Assembly (NCBI GenBank): GCA_030765055.1
Contig: JAUKNK010000057.1
Span: 4,286,001-4,350,000 of the forward strand
Reading direction: 5' to 3'
Origin: Mantis religiosa
Taxonomy: Eukaryota > Arthropoda > Insecta > Mantodea > Mantidae
Length of the DNA: 64,000 nt
A program made the position numbers and the translations under genes. Shown here one piece after another: positions 1 to 11,789 of this stretch; the first letter of the stretch is position 1, and the number at the start of each line of letters is the position of its first letter. Below the pieces are notes generated by a model, which saw only the letters and a list, made by a program, of their open reading frames with translations, had not been told where the DNA came from and searched no databases.

Positions 1-1
1 A

Positions 2-214
2 AGAATACACCCAGAAGAGGAGGTTGGAACCAGACAACAGGAGGAGGTGCGAAGATCAGAGAGAGTAAGGACGCGTAATAGGCAAACAAACACTATGGAA
101 GGTTCAGAAGAAGGGCAACTGACAGAAATTCAACCAGCAACCTTACGAGTACCGATGAACCGTAGACGACACTACTGGGTATCTGATAGAGGACGTGAAG
201 AAGGGGAACAATAA
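2..214 (+). pseudogene. C-terminal tail of an LTR-retroelement polyprotein (partial)
   Basis: An open frame enters from before the window and stops at 212-214. The roughly 70 residues are rich in Arg, Glu and Gln (RRSERVRTRNR near the start) and end in a Trp-containing basic segment (RRRHYWVSDRGREEG). Charged tails like this close the integrase of gypsy- and BEL-type pol proteins, and AT-rich non-coding sequence follows, as expected of a 3' LTR. No catalytic motif is inside the window, so the assignment is an inference. It could instead be the end of an unrelated host exon. Confidence 0.35.
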
Positions 215-573
215 TCAAGACATCCACAGTAGGAGGATCCTCAATCCTGAACTTAGTATAAATATAGTAATATTAGTGTAGGTTCAGCAGTAGTAAATCA
301 AAAGTGAAACATTGTAATCCTTTATGGAATAAATAACTTATGTTTATATCTACGTAACATATGTAAATACTGCTGAATAGGAAGTTAGAACTTATACAAT
401 GTAAGCTGCTGGGAACAGCAGCGTAGGTTTAGTTAGAGTAGATTAGTAAATTAGTATTAGACTTCATCTGTAAATCATTGTAAACTTGAATAACTAATAA
501 AAGTATAAAAAGAAATAAATATGTAGACCATGTCCTGGTATAGACTCCAGACGCCAGGACAAGTTATACAGAG
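215..573. other. AT-rich non-coding stretch with a short hairpin
   Basis: There is no gene here. It contains AATAAA-type signals (about 328 and 513) and an 8-bp inverted repeat, TGTCCTGG/CCAGGACA, at about 531-562. It could be the 3' LTR or UTR of the element ending at 214, but I could not find both LTR ends. Confidence 0.4.
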
Positions 574-674
574 TTTATTTTTTTTATTTTTTTTTATTTT
601 TTTTATTTTTTTTATTTTTTTTATTTATGTTTTTTTAATTTTTTTATTTTTTATTTTTTTTTATTTTTTTTTTT
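574..674. repeat. T-rich low-complexity tract
   Basis: About 100 bp of long T runs broken by single A residues. The 63-aa Phe-rich frame across it is a composition artefact. The tract abuts the downstream end of the minus-strand gypsy remnant. Confidence 0.9.
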
Positions 675-1205
675 CTCACAGCCTGTGTCTTGTCCGGGTC
701 TGTGGCCACTCCGGTTGCTGACACTGTGACCGAAGTAGTTAACTTCCTTGCGGAAGAGCTGGCACTTCTTCGCGTTCAGCTTCATGTTGGTCGTCTGCAA
801 TCTCTGTAGCACCTTACTCAGATTCTCGAGATGGACTTCAGAGGTCTTACCGACCATGATGATGTCGTTCAGGTATACCAGGCAGGTGTCGTAAGTCATT
901 CCTCTCCTCACTGACTCCATGAGGCATTGGAAGGTAGCTGGTGCATTTCAAAGGCCAAAGGGCAAAACTGTGAACTACCAAAGCCCTTAGCCTGTCGAGA
1001 ATGCGGTACTCTCATTGTCTTTCGGATCTAGAGCTACTTGCCAGTAGCCCGACTACAGGTCCAGGATCGAGAATCACTGTGCACCAGCTAGCGTGTCCAG
1101 GGTGTCATCATTCCGGGGTAAGGTTAAACAGTCCTTCCAGGTGACAGCGTTCAGCTTCCTGTAGTCTACGCAGAAGCGCAGCTCTCCGTTCTTCTTCGTC
1201 GGCCA
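675..1205 (-). pseudogene. Gypsy reverse transcriptase fragment (G1)
   Basis: Translated in pieces on the minus strand, this shows the gypsy RT order: FCVDYRKLNAVT, then DTLDTLAGAQ, SGYWQVALDP, FTVLPFG, NAPATFQ, LMESV, and the catalytic box as YLND, followed by KLNAKKCQLF. The family norm is YLDD, so the first catalytic Asp is Asn. There are several stops (about 1095, 1045, 990 and 970). Gag is fused directly upstream through a deletion. It is a dead copy; a clean frame survives only at 651-920. Confidence 0.85.
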
Positions 1206-1206
1206 A

Positions 1207-1392
1207 CTACTCTTCAAACTTTTCGGCGAGGACTTCGTTTACCGCTTTAATTTCCAAGGTCAATTCGGTCTTCATTACCTTCAGTTCCGCGGTCAGGTTG
1301 TTATTTTCCGCTTCTGTTTTCCCAACGAAGTTTTCATTTGCCGTTTTCATTGCTGTCAACTTCTCCATAACCTTTTCTAATGGAGCCTTCAT
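1207..1392 (-). pseudogene. gag N-terminal coiled-coil fragment (G1)
   Basis: About 61 codons from an ATG just after the primer-binding site. The peptide is a heptad-like, Glu/Lys-rich coiled coil (PLEKVMEKLTAM ... NEVLAEKFEE) and stops at 1207. The same motif (NEVLAAKFEEQL) begins gag at about 24.6 kb, so this is the self-association region of a gypsy capsid precursor. The rest of gag is deleted. The frame is open further upstream, but those residues are LTR sequence. Confidence 0.7.
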
Positions 1393-1396
1393 GTCA

Positions 1397-1413
1397 CCCC
1401 ACTTCTGACACCA
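1397..1413 (-). promoter_or_regulatory. Primer-binding site of gypsy element G1
   Basis: The minus strand reads TGGTGTCAGAAGTGGGG directly after the LTR end. It begins with the TGG that pairs with tRNA CCA ends, and the form is common in insect gypsy elements. Which tRNA primes it is not established here. Confidence 0.7.
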
Positions 1414-1415
1414 GT

Positions 1416-1898
1416 TGTGATTCTGTAGGTTCTTGAAATTAAAAGTCCAATTGCATAAACTCAAAATGTTCTTTATTTCCACCAAATTACAGTTGGAACA
1501 CTTGCCGATTACATAGAATTACGTAGCGCACACAATTACAATCCACCAGTTCGTCTGTCACAGGTCCACGCTACACTCACAATTACGTACAATTCCTCTC
1601 ATGCACGTACGCAGTCTTCCAGTCCGTTCTCTAGCACTGCGCTCTTCACAACTGCTCACCAAGAACGGAACTGACTCGTCCACAGCAGCCCTTATTTAGG
1701 AAGATCGCTGTGTCTCGAAGTTTCGCGGCTCAGTGAATCATCCTGATGGTTCCAGACGTCAGTGGTAGAGAAAAGAGACGATGAAGTGCCTCGTAACTTT
1801 TTCCTAACCACAAGATAAATGCGTAAGCGTGGCCTAAATGCCTCCTGTCACCTATCCAGCTCAAGTTGGTCGTGCCTTCCGATAATTGGGTGACAACA
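1416..1898 (-). repeat. 5' LTR of gypsy element G1
   Basis: The 483-bp LTR starts TGTTGTCACCC (minus strand, at 1898) and ends TCACA at 1416, giving TG...CA termini. Near its 3' end are an AATAAAG signal and the string TTGGACTTTTAATTTCAAG, which is shared with the LTR fragment ending at 27216. A primer-binding site lies 2 nt downstream, which fixes this end. Confidence 0.8.
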
Positions 1899-2429
1899 TA
1901 ATTGTAAAACAATCATTAGAAATTCAGATCAATGAAGTTAAAGTTTTTGTAGGTCCAACATGTCAGCGACCATTATGTGGTCATTCATAAGAAACAAGTA
2001 TACAATAAAGATATTGGAAATTGTGAGTTATGGCGAACACATGTGTAAGATATTTAAAAATTATAATACTATATAATGATATCAGAAAAGGTTACATGAA
2101 AAAATAACAGAAAAAGAATGATATACAACCGGAGAATTATATAAATATCTTATAACAAATATACATGAAGCATCCTCAGAAACTTTGGGGGGAAAATTAA
2201 CGATAACAGGAAGACATAGACAGGGATATTAAATTAATAAAAATAATTTAAATTAATTTAAAGAGAGAAAAATAAATTTTGAGAAGAAACATGTTATGAA
2301 ATACAGAGCTCTATGAAGTAAAAGGTGTACGGGATCAGAGAATATTTTGAACAACTCCACAAAATAACCAAAATAAGGAAACCATTACGATATATTCCAG
2401 TAAAATCATGAGAGGGACAGCTTGACACA
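1899..2429. other. AT-rich intergenic sequence
   Basis: No gene, RNA or repeat structure that I can support. It lies between the gypsy 5' LTR and a decayed LINE. Confidence 0.5.
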
Positions 2430-3135
2430 ACTGCTACAAGAAGATAGATATGAACTTATTAATGAAAATTATTCTCTGTTTAATAATAAAGACGTTAATA
2501 GAATTGGATACAGAAATTGTTGAAATAACATTTGCATAATTAAGAGCTGGAGCAGCAGGTGGAACAGATGGGGTCTAGAAAGACAGAGTCAGGCTAAGAA
2601 ATTCAATGCCATAGCCGGGATTTGAAACACGATCTTCTGGATGGAATATACACAGTACTCATTAAAGAAATGGCACAAACAAGCTTTTTGAGATCTTAAG
2701 AAACCTTTTTGAGAGAGATATCAATACTGATTATGTCCCAAATTCAGGGAAAGGAAGATTTATATCCATCCTTCATAAAAAGGCTGCAAGGGCTGGAATA
2801 ATTTATAGCAGTCCTCAATACAGTTTGTAGATTATATACAAACATTCTAATAGTTCAGTAAGTATAACTATTGAAAATATAGTTACTTTGAATGCCACAC
2901 ATAAGCTATATGTATGTGTATCATCTAGAGTTAGAATTGGTAAGAGTGAATCGGACAAATAGTTATAAGAGGTTGTAGTTTGTCACCAACGATTTGTAAC
3001 ATATTTACGACACAAGCTTTACAAAACTGGGAAACTAAGTACAGATATATGGGAATTCCCATCGTTAATTCTACAATATATACCTTAAGTTCAGCTGATG
3101 ACCAAAAGTTATAGACAAGACTGTGAAGATTTAGA
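2430..3135 (+). pseudogene. Decayed LINE reverse transcriptase
   Basis: Short frames match LINE RT blocks in order: AGAAGGTDGV near 2555-2577 (the G-x-DG-(I/V) block), ALNTVCRLYTNIL-like text near 2810-2850, RGCSLSPTICNIF at about 2970-3003, and TLSSADDQ at about 3085-3110 (the A/F-x-DD catalytic box, both Asp kept). GCSLSP and ADDQ suggest a LINE with a YADDQ-type box. Stops and frameshifts break it, and a SINE fragment sits at 2581-2640. The clade is unresolved, and no endonuclease or 3' end is visible. Confidence 0.65.
2581..2640 (-). repeat. tRNA-derived SINE-1 fragment
   Basis: On the minus strand this has a B-box-like TTTCAAATCCC followed by the family signature GGCATTGAATTT and a TGACTCTGTC tail. 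The same signature occurs at 14.1-14.36 kb, 36.6-37.0 kb and 39.4 kb. Only the B-box side is kept. It interrupts the LINE RT at 2430-3135. Confidence 0.7.
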
Positions 3136-5584
3136 ATGTATGAGTAGGGAGCTTACTGAATAATTGTTTAACGAACATTGTTAATATTTCACTTATTATA
3201 TTTTCTATAACATTTGTGAAACAACTTGTCAGTAACTACCATTTGTATAGCTAGGAATGTCCGTTGTGCTTAAATAAGTGCTTTAACCCGAAAACGAGTA
3301 AGACTGAAAGAACAGAGAGAAAGGAGAAATTGGGAAAATGACAAAGTAAGGTTAAGTATGTCACGCTCAAACTGGACATTGTTAGTATAGTAGATGGCAG
3401 TTGTCTTATTAAACTCATGATTCAACTTTAAAATTTGTAACTCTGTTCTGACTTCTATGGGGCTTCTGTTAGAACAGTTTTTCAAAATTATATCCAGAGC
3501 AAAAATATTTCAATGTGCAATAATTCCGGAAAAGTACAGAAAAAGCTGTTAAAAATCCTGTAAGACGATATCAGGTAGCTAAGCTCTAGGGACCCTGGAC
3601 TCATTTGTACATTGCTTCATTCATTTCATTTGTCCTATTTAACATAACGTTGGAGAACATACAAAAAATAAAGAAATTAATTAACTGTTGTACGTTAATG
3701 CATAAGCAAATACCTACTCATCGTGTCCATCTTAATTCATATTTGTCCACCTCAGTCACATCTTCTTAGCTTTGTGTGCCTTTTGTTTGTTTTTTTGTTC
3801 ATATCAGCAACACAATCTGTCACAATTTAAACAATTAAATTGAAAATCCAGAGCTTGTGCTATCCTTTACCTTTAGTTTTACCTTTCTTAGAGAAATGTA
3901 GTTAATTTGTAATGGATATCATATAGTTATTATTGTAATTTATTTGGCTTATATGATTATTAGGTTGTTGTAACTTCGGCTCCTCAAAATAAATATCATA
4001 TTCAAAGTTTGCTACATTACTCTCTAAAAAATAAAATTCCCAATTATAAAACTTCTGCTGTTTATCAGTTTAATTCCTTAGAATGCGATCAGCTTAACAT
4101 TGGAGGTACCAAAGATAATGCTGCGACTGGCACATGAGTTTTATATACATTGCAGTTTCCAGAAAAAGTAAATTTAGAAACATGTTAACAAAACCTTATT
4201 GAAACCTAAATCTTGTTGTTATGTGTTATAAATATCAATGATATAAACTGATCTTTATATAACTAAACGCGAATATGTCATATTCTGTTAAACTTTAAAA
4301 ATTGATTTAAGGTTATTCTGAAAAGGTAAATTTGTACAAAAGTGAAAGTGTAACATTAGTTTGTTCAAGACATGATGCAATGTGAGATAAACATTATGTA
4401 ACATTGTGGTTATTTGTAGCTGCAAGAATGTGATTACTTCATGTGGCGATTTGGACCAGTAGGACATAAATTACTTGGTTGCTATAGCAACGTAGAACGG
4501 AGGAAGCAAGAGATTATCTGCAATTTTCATTCTTCTGCATCAGAACTCCGTACGAGTATTTGGGTTTCTCCGAGCATGTTGAAATCACCGGGTAGCTTTT
4601 ATGCCACTTTTATCAGTGTTAATGACAAACGCTGTGAGGGAAGCTTTCCGTACAATATTAAACACATCAGCTAAAATATAATACGAATTGAGCGGATATT
4701 ATAATTTGTCTCAAGTTCAGATACTAAGTCATCAGCTATTTCTTCTGTTCTCCCTGAGTAAGTAGTTATCACAAATAATTTTGGCATTTTTCCTCAGAGA
4801 GGGGCGTTGCAGTTCCCAATTGCATATTCACCGTTGCTGTTCTTTTTGTCTGTACTGCAGAATTAACATTGCTTCGTTTTCAATTATTCGATAAATCATA
4901 TGCGTTTGGTTGTTCAATATATCTTTAGAAGTTCTTTCAGATCATTGGGCATCTTTGATGCTGTTGCGACAGTTAAGCTAAGGACAGCACTTTCTAAAAT
5001 TGCCACGTAGTGCACAATGCATGTATTATATGAACTTCATATTTAATATCGTTGTAATGCATTTTTAATTCAGGATTTTGCTCGCCAACTTTGACAGTCG
5101 GTCCGACGAAAAATGTAGGCCTTATGTCAAATCTACAGCTTTATACTTAAGTAACATATGAATTATTTGCACGGTGGCGGCAGCTATAACCACGGAATCT
5201 GTGGCTTCCACTAAACTATGTCTACAAGATGCTACTTTCAAAACTATGAGCTGCCCGCAACCAGAAGGAAGCTTATGGGGACAAACAAGAGACTGAATGA
5301 GTAATATGAACTACGACTTGCAAAAAAACAGGAGTCATAAACTACCGCTCACGATGGTTTGTCATTAGCAAAACTAACGTTCTTTTCAACAGAAGTGCAG
5401 TATCTGATCAATACCATACTGAGAAAAAGGAATGTCTGGGGAAAGAAATGTTCTCAGTGCTTCTATGGAACATTTGTGTCAGCTGGGAGAAAAAACTCCT
5501 GTACTTTTCTCTGGCCTTCCTAAACAAATGTGAAAATGATTATAGAGGATCTATTAAGTGCATAGTAAGCAAACCACTTGTGTG
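3136..5584. other. Gene-poor AT-rich intergenic region
   Basis: About 2.4 kb with no supported gene. Open frames here (for example 4441-4674 and 3270-3485 on the minus strand) are short, lack recognisable motifs and are bounded by chance stops. The stretch lies downstream of the 3' end of the minus-strand zinc-finger gene. Confidence 0.5.
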
Positions 5585-5680
5585 AGTTCGCTGTTAACAT
5601 AACGAAAGTCTGGAATACAACGAATAACATAACGGCATTTAAGCGCTGGTGAAAGGAGTGGCTACTTATGCCAATCCGTG
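5585..5680 (+). pseudogene. Possible LINE ORF2 C-terminal scrap
   Basis: One frame reads FAVNITKVWNT...ITAFKRW*KEWLLM, which resembles the V-x-W-N-x-L-P ... F-K-R-x-L-K tail of jockey/CR1-type ORF2 proteins. One in-frame stop. It is too short to classify and may be chance. Confidence 0.3.
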
Positions 5681-5705
5681 GATAGAAACCGATTCAATTG
5701 AAATG

Positions 5706-5711
5706 TTTATT
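5706..5711 (-). terminator. Polyadenylation signal of the zinc-finger gene
   Basis: AATAAA on the minus strand, about 57 nt beyond the stop codon at 5768-5770. The spacing suits a short 3' UTR. No cleavage site can be shown from sequence alone. Confidence 0.5.
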
Positions 5712-5767
5712 GCCAGACATGTATATGACAATTACAAAGATTTACATAATAGTAATAATTTACATAA

Positions 5768-7211
5768 TTAATTTATATTTGTGCACCTCTTACCTTCATG
5801 AACTAAATTATGTCTTTTCAAAGTTGACAACTGAGTAAAGCTCTTATCACAAACCTTACATTTGTGTTCCTTCTTACCTTCATGAACTAAATTATGTCTT
5901 TTCAAATTTGACAACTGAGTAAAGCTCTTATCACAAACCTTACATTTGTGTTCCTTCTTACCTTCATGAACTAAATTATGTCTTTTCAAATTTGACAACT
6001 GAGTAAAGCTCTTATCACAAACCTTACATTTGTGTTCCTTCTTACCTTCATGAACTAAATTATGTCTTTTCAAATCTGACAAGCGAGTAAAGCTCTTATT
6101 ACAAACTTTACAGTGGTGTGGCTTCTTACCTTCATGAACTAAATTATGTTTTTTCAAATTTGACAACTGAGTAAAGCTCTTATCACAAACCTTACATTTG
6201 TGTGGCTTCTTACCTTCATGAACTAAAATATGTGCTTTCAAAGTTGACAACTGAGTAAAGGTCTTATCACAAACCTTACATTTGTGTGCCTTCTTACCTT
6301 CATGAATTAAATGATGTGTTTTCAAACTTGACAAGTGAGTATAGCTCTTTTCACAAACCTTAAATTTGTGTACCTTCTTACCTTCATGAATTAAATGATG
6401 TGCTTTCAAATGTGTCAACCGAATAAAGCTCTTATTACAAATTTTACAGTGGTGTTGCTTCTTACCATCATGTATTAAATTATGTCTTTTCAAATCCGAC
6501 AAGATAGTAAACCTCTTATCACAGACTTTACATTTGTGCGGCTTCTTACCTTCATGATATAAATTGTGTCTTTTCAAATTTGACAAGTCAGTAAAGCTCT
6601 TATTACAAACTTGACATTGGTTAGGCTTCTTACTATCATGAATTAACTTATGTCTTTTCAAACTTGATAAGCGAATAAACCTCTTATCACAAACTTTACA
6701 TTTGCATGCCCTCTTACCCTCATGACATAAATTTTGTCTTTTCAAATTTGACAAGTAAGTAAAGCTCTTATTACAAACTTTACATACGTGTGGCTTCTTA
6801 CTTTCATGAACTACAATATGGGCTTTCAAATGTGACGACTGAGTAAAGCTCACATCACAAACTTTACATTGGTATTGTTTTTTACCCGCATGAATTAGGT
6901 CATATTTTTTCAAATTCGATACAGATCTAAAGTCGTTCTCACATGTACTAGACTGTTGGGTTGCTTTGCTCATATCACTGAAAGTACTGTGTTTTAAATA
7001 TAAACATTTTATAAACGTGTCTGCCCCATCACTGCATTTACCATGCTGATCGCAATGTACGTAGTCCTGTGTGGTTAGGACATCACATGTAACATCACAT
7101 TCTTGATAATCATAGCAAAGACGGTCGACTCCATTACAGAAATTTGGGTCTCTTGTTGGGACTTCCTCAGAAAACAATGGAGACTTGACAGGAACTGTGT
7201 CTGGGTATAAT
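5768..7211 (-). CDS. C2H2 zinc-finger protein, terminal exon (exon 3)
   Basis: A 1444-nt terminal coding exon ending in a stop at 5768. A splice acceptor (TATTTCAG on the minus strand) lies just before 7211. The protein starts with about 85 residues containing several Cys, then carries 13 C2H2 fingers of 28-residue period (84-bp DNA repeats, about 5800-6890). The typical unit is C-x2-C-x3-F-x5-L-x2-H-x4-H, as in CKVCDKSFTQLSNLKRH. Two fingers are imperfect: finger 2 has Gln for the first His, and finger 7 has Phe for the first Cys. Linkers read H-E-G-K-K-(P/E/A)-H-K instead of the usual TGEKPY. Fingers 11-13 are nearly identical, suggesting recent tandem duplication. Such proteins are nuclear DNA binders; the target is unknown. 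It looks intact, with no stops or frameshifts. Splicing to 8745-8776 is inferred from phase. Confidence 0.9.
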
Positions 7212-7560
7212 CTGAAATATTGTGGAACTTTGTATCATTTTTAAAATGTGTGACATAAGAAACTCAGAGATAAGTGGAAAGGAGCTACAAATGATGAATC
7301 TGTGCACAATGATCATTTTAAATTAATCCAGAAGTGTATGGCCCAGTACAGTAACCTTTGTTCTCTAATTTGTGGTGAAGAAAGCAAGTAAACAACTCTA
7401 TTATCAGGTAATGCCTACAGCAAAGTGATTAACTATACAATACAAAGATTTGGTTATTATATTATAGCAATAGTACTTCAAGGGTTATGAAACACTGCTT
7501 CATTTGACTTTGCTGTCACCTATGATTAACTAGTGTAGGAAGCTGACACAATTCATACAG

Positions 7561-7608
7561 AAATTGGCTTACACACGGCTGGTGTGACAGAACTATTTAA
7601 TTTCCATT
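7561..7608 (+). repeat. SINE-1 3'-tail fragment
   Basis: TTGGCTTACACACGGCTGG followed by GTGTGA...TTTAATTTCCATT matches the 3' tail of the SINE-1 copies at 14.3 kb (ACGGCTAGTGTGA) and 39.5 kb. No tRNA-like head is present. Confidence 0.55.
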
Positions 7609-8019
7609 TAGATCTTTATAAAATGTTTGTGCATGTCCATACACATGCTAAAGATGTCCTCCATTTTCTGAATGGCACTTTCTGCTATGGATATGCCGGC
7701 TGCAGATCCATGACATTTGTATGCATTTTCAGCAAATAGGATGTATCTGTCAGACAACTATTAACCGTTGGATGTATTGCTACTATTCCAAATGTAGCAG
7801 TCTTGTAAACAAATTCTTTATACAGCGAAATTGCAAATGATTATTACTTATTCTTTGGAAAATCCATGTCTGCAGTTTCTAGAAATGAAATTGTTTGTAA
7901 AATTGTGGTCACCATTTGTTAAAATTCATAATCTGAGTTTCGAAATATATGCAATAATGGAGTATCAAATTGTGCTAAAATACTACAGCATAAAGAATCT
8001 CTTACTGCACTTAAAATAA

Positions 8020-8130
8020 AAAACTTGGAAATATAAAAAATATAAAACAATAAAATAATAAGGAATAATATATAATAATAAAAAGATCATAAAAATAAAT
8101 AATAAAAACAAAACAATAATATAAAATATA
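8020..8130. repeat. A/T low-complexity tract
   Basis: AATAATA/AAAATA-type sequence with almost no G or C, inside intron 2. Confidence 0.8.
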
Positions 8131-8744
8131 TAGCATGAACCGGAAATATGCATGCAAAGATGCAGTAGAAATTTTCAAAATATGCACAGAAATAATGCAG
8201 TATGAAATGGTGCTAATATTTTACCTTATTAGGAAACTTTTATTGCACCTAAGCTCAGCAAGATATAAAAAAGGAATTAATTTTTCTGACCTAAATTGTA
8301 ATTTGAAGTGCAAAAATTTTCATAGAGAAAACCAAATATGACCAGAAATTCGAGCCAGAGTTTCCTCCAAGTAGCGAAAATGCAAGGGACAGAGGAATCA
8401 AAAATAGAAATAACACCACAAGAACTGCACAATGTAAGTTACAACACGTTCTTATATGACGTTAGTGCTTGTATGGCACAGAATAGCTGCAAGTTAGTCA
8501 ACATCTACAGCACAGCAGTTGAAGTACATAGTTTCATATACACATAATTACAAATATAATCTGTTGTATTTTGTAGACAGAAATATGTTCAATCTGGAAA
8601 TTAGTTTTGTCCCATACCATTTTGCTTAGAGCAAGTTCTACAGTATATCAATCTGTATTAGTTCAAGAGCTTGATCACACACGTACTAAAACATAATTGC
8701 TGGAGTAAACATAAGGCTTACAATTGAAAAGAGTCAAGACTTAC

Positions 8745-8776
8745 CTTGAAGATTTTATTGTAGGGAGGAGCACATC
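8745..8776 (-). CDS. C2H2 zinc-finger protein, 32-nt micro-exon (exon 2)
   Basis: On the minus strand an acceptor (TTCTGTTACAG) precedes 8776 and a strong donor (AAG|GTAAGT) follows 8745. The 32-nt exon encodes DVLLPTIKSS plus two bases of an Arg codon. It enters in phase 0, matching the donor at 23315, and leaves in phase 2, exactly what the acceptor at 7211 needs (one base completes the codon). The exon is too short to show up as an ORF. The match of sites and phase at both ends is the evidence; no transcript was seen. Confidence 0.75.
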
Positions 8777-11700
8777 CTGTAACAGAATAATTCAAATGTA
8801 TACAGCTTTCATACTAATATCTACACAGTGTTAAATGTCCTGCTAAAACATTTACAGGATATGTAGAGACGATATTTGATATTTTATCATGCAGTGATGT
8901 GTTAGAAAACCAAAAAGTGTAGAAAGTATTTGTTTGGTTTGGAGAACACAGAACTGGAAACAGAAATGTTTAATAAATCAGAGTATATAATTATATATAG
9001 CCCGTATGTCCCATTTAATCACTACCTGTTTTTCCAATTCCTCCATTTTTGTGAAACCTCTACAATTGTCCTGTTTAAAAGGCTGTCATTCAAAAACTAA
9101 GTAAAGTATTATTTATTTTTTTAATAATTAACTATTTATAATTAATCATTATTGCTAATAAAAACTATAATTATTTATAACAAAAACTTCACTTATCTTT
9201 TAGGATTATGGAAATTTCAAGTAATTATGGGATCGTAACTTAATACACATTCATTTACATGATCAATCACTTTTAACTTCATTGTAGTCAACGAAACCAG
9301 AATGAAAGAACATTTTCTAAATATTAGGTATAAACATACTGATAAATCAGGCACAGCAGATAAGTTATGATCATTTAACCATGAAATACAATAGGAAGTT
9401 AAATTATTAAAACAATGAAATAGTCCAATAGCCTTAATGGTTTGGGAAAAAGTATTTATTTTAAAAAGTAGCATGTAATGAATTTTGAAATATTGACAAT
9501 TAATTCTGTCTTTAAATTTGTTTCATTTTCAGAGTTTAGTAGTACTGGCAGGTGTGTAGAGACCTCTAGTGACTAATCTTGAGAAACAGGAAACATAAAT
9601 TGATTGATAATATAAATAAAGGTTTATGAAATTGCGATCTTATTTCTTGAAGTTTCCATCACTTTCTTTAAAGTTAAATGAAGTATTGTAATAAATAATA
9701 ATATTTGTGTAGTGTTTGTTGCATCACTGTTTCTAATTTCATTTTTAGGTAATTATATGGTGCTATCTGTCAAGCTGGCTGAGTGGTGCCATCTCTATAT
9801 CTTGGCAGAGGACCTAACAGCGGACCCTCATACAATGGTATAAACATGTCATAGAGCTAACGATCACTCCAAATTAATTCAGGATAAGGGATTACATTAT
9901 AAAGGAATCTAAAACAGCTAACATAACAAGAGCAACTTTGAATTCAGAACCTCGCTAACTCCATATTACAGAAGTGGCAGGTTTTTCACTACACGCCACA
10001 CCATTCAGATAGATCCATAAATAAAAGTCGAGAGGGTTAAGGTAACTGAACCTCCATGCCTGCTCCAGTCTTGAAAGATTTCTAAAAACTGGCAGCTATA
10101 GAAACTGAAATGCTTGTTGCACAAAGCATATTGCACATCAAACTGCTAAGGGCAGTATCTACCTCAAGTACATCAAGATGATTTCTCCACTTGGTGGTTG
10201 GCTTAGCATGTACCAGTGAAAAGCAGCTTTATAATGCCATGCAGTTGTTACTATCCTTCCAAACAAATGTATTTGATTGTGATCATGAGGATGGAAAACA
10301 GCCTGACGTCATTTCTGTACTCTATGCAAGTGGTCAGGGTACAAGGTACTGTCATGATGAATATGATACACTTACATGCAGTTCAAGGGCCACATGAAAC
10401 TGACCCACTGTCCACATAAACGTCTAGATCAGGTCATATCAGTTAGGCAGTGCTGAGTCTCTTTCACATACAGAATTTGTCAAATACACAGTACAAGAGT
10501 TGCTGGCATGATATATTGCTTGAATTTATATGCTACTGCCAAAATAAGTCTAAAGAATGAATGTGGCAATGTAACACAAACCTGACATACATCTTAACTC
10601 TGCTCCAACACTATACAAGAATTAATTTTCCTTAAGACAAAGCCCAAAGCATACCTAAGTAAAATAACATGTTATATACACAAATGTTGTTCACAGAGAC
10701 TTGGCTTCAGCGCCTGAAACAACTTAACACTTGATAACTATGATCAAATGACTCTTTAACGCTTACTGCTATCCAAACACATCACTCTTCACTACCTGGT
10801 TTACTGACCAGTGCCTCAGTCATGTTTACTTTCTGGCCAGCTCATATCACCTGACCTAAGCTTCATGGCTGGCCAACATAAATCTCCTTGAATCTGCAGC
10901 TACTATAGCAACACTTCTACACAGGAGAACCCTACAGTGAAGGCTTTTTGGTGGATAGTGACAAAAAGACAGAGGACAAACTCCCAACTCTACTCTCTCA
11001 GTGTGGTTGGCATTATTCCATAAGTTCATTTTCTCTCCAAATAGGGAGGAAAAATGCACTGTTCTAGTTGTTGGCAGCCAGTACTCACTTGTTCTGAAGA
11101 TGTCCAAAAGACATAAGGGCATAGTCAAGTGATAACTAATCACTTAAATCAAGGAATACAGACCCAAAATCTACATTGTTTGATTACATCATTAGGATTT
11201 ACCTCAAATATGAAAGACTATTTCAACAAATGTCATTTTTAAATAACTAAAGAGCTGAAAATTATAGACCTGAATATCACAAAGTATAACCAGCTAATGT
11301 CATAATCATATCTAGTTGCAACGTGCTTTAAGGCTAAAAATAAGGAATATATGCATAGACATGTTCTTCTTGCAGAAGAAGAATGTTAAGATTAGATTAG
11401 ATAGATTTGCATTCAGTAGGTTCACTTGTAGCCAGAAAAGGATGTGAACGTCGAACATGTCCAGAGGTATAAAGTTTAATAGCACATATATGTACTTGAA
11501 AAGTTAACATAAGACACATATTATAGTATGCAGCTAATATGAACGGCAATATGGAAAACAAAGCAGGGATAATTATATACGATACAAAATCAAACACTTT
11601 TAAATCAGCTTTCACTTGGCTTATGCGTACATCTCAATCTTTTTGCAATGGATACCATTCATTGTTATTTCTTAAATACATATACATTAAAAATAAACTT

Positions 11701-11789
11701 TCAACATGCATCAAGGATTTATTGCTAATGATTTGTCATTGGAACAGTTAGATACTACTTACAGAGCTACAGAAGCATTACCAAGATAA
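8777..11789. other. Intron 1 (proximal part), no gene seen
   Basis: About 3 kb between the micro-exon and the recognisable LINE-A sequence. Overlapping frames at 10191-10419 and others at 9217-11615 show no family motifs. Part of 11390-11790 may be the 3' end of LINE-A, but I cannot fix a boundary. Confidence 0.45.

Larger units (their letters stand above)
675..1898 (-). mobile_element. Gypsy/Ty3 LTR retrotransposon, internally deleted (element G1)
   Basis: Read on the minus strand, the order is LTR (1898-1416), a 2-nt spacer, a primer-binding site (1413-1397), the gag N-terminus (1392-1207), then reverse transcriptase (1205-about 675). The gag C-terminus, zinc knuckle and protease are missing: gag runs straight into RT around 1206, so a large internal deletion is clear. 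RNase H, integrase and the 3' LTR are absent too, and the element ends at the T-rich tract. Its LTR end and RT closely resemble those of the mosaic at 24.4-29.6 kb. Confidence 0.85.
7212..8744 (-). other. Intron 2 of the zinc-finger gene
   Basis: About 1.5 kb of AT-rich sequence. It holds a SINE-1 tail fragment at about 7561-7608, an A/T low-complexity patch at 8020-8130, and two loosely similar segments around 7925-8010 and 8185-8260. The small frames at 7831-8547 have no motifs and are not called genes. Confidence 0.55.

Noticed and set aside
530..721. 63-aa Phe-rich membrane-like frame
   Set aside because: Translation of the T-rich low-complexity tract.
8338..8547. Possible plus-strand exon with an internal GTAAGT
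   Set aside because: No acceptor or homologous domain; inside intron 2 of the minus-strand gene.
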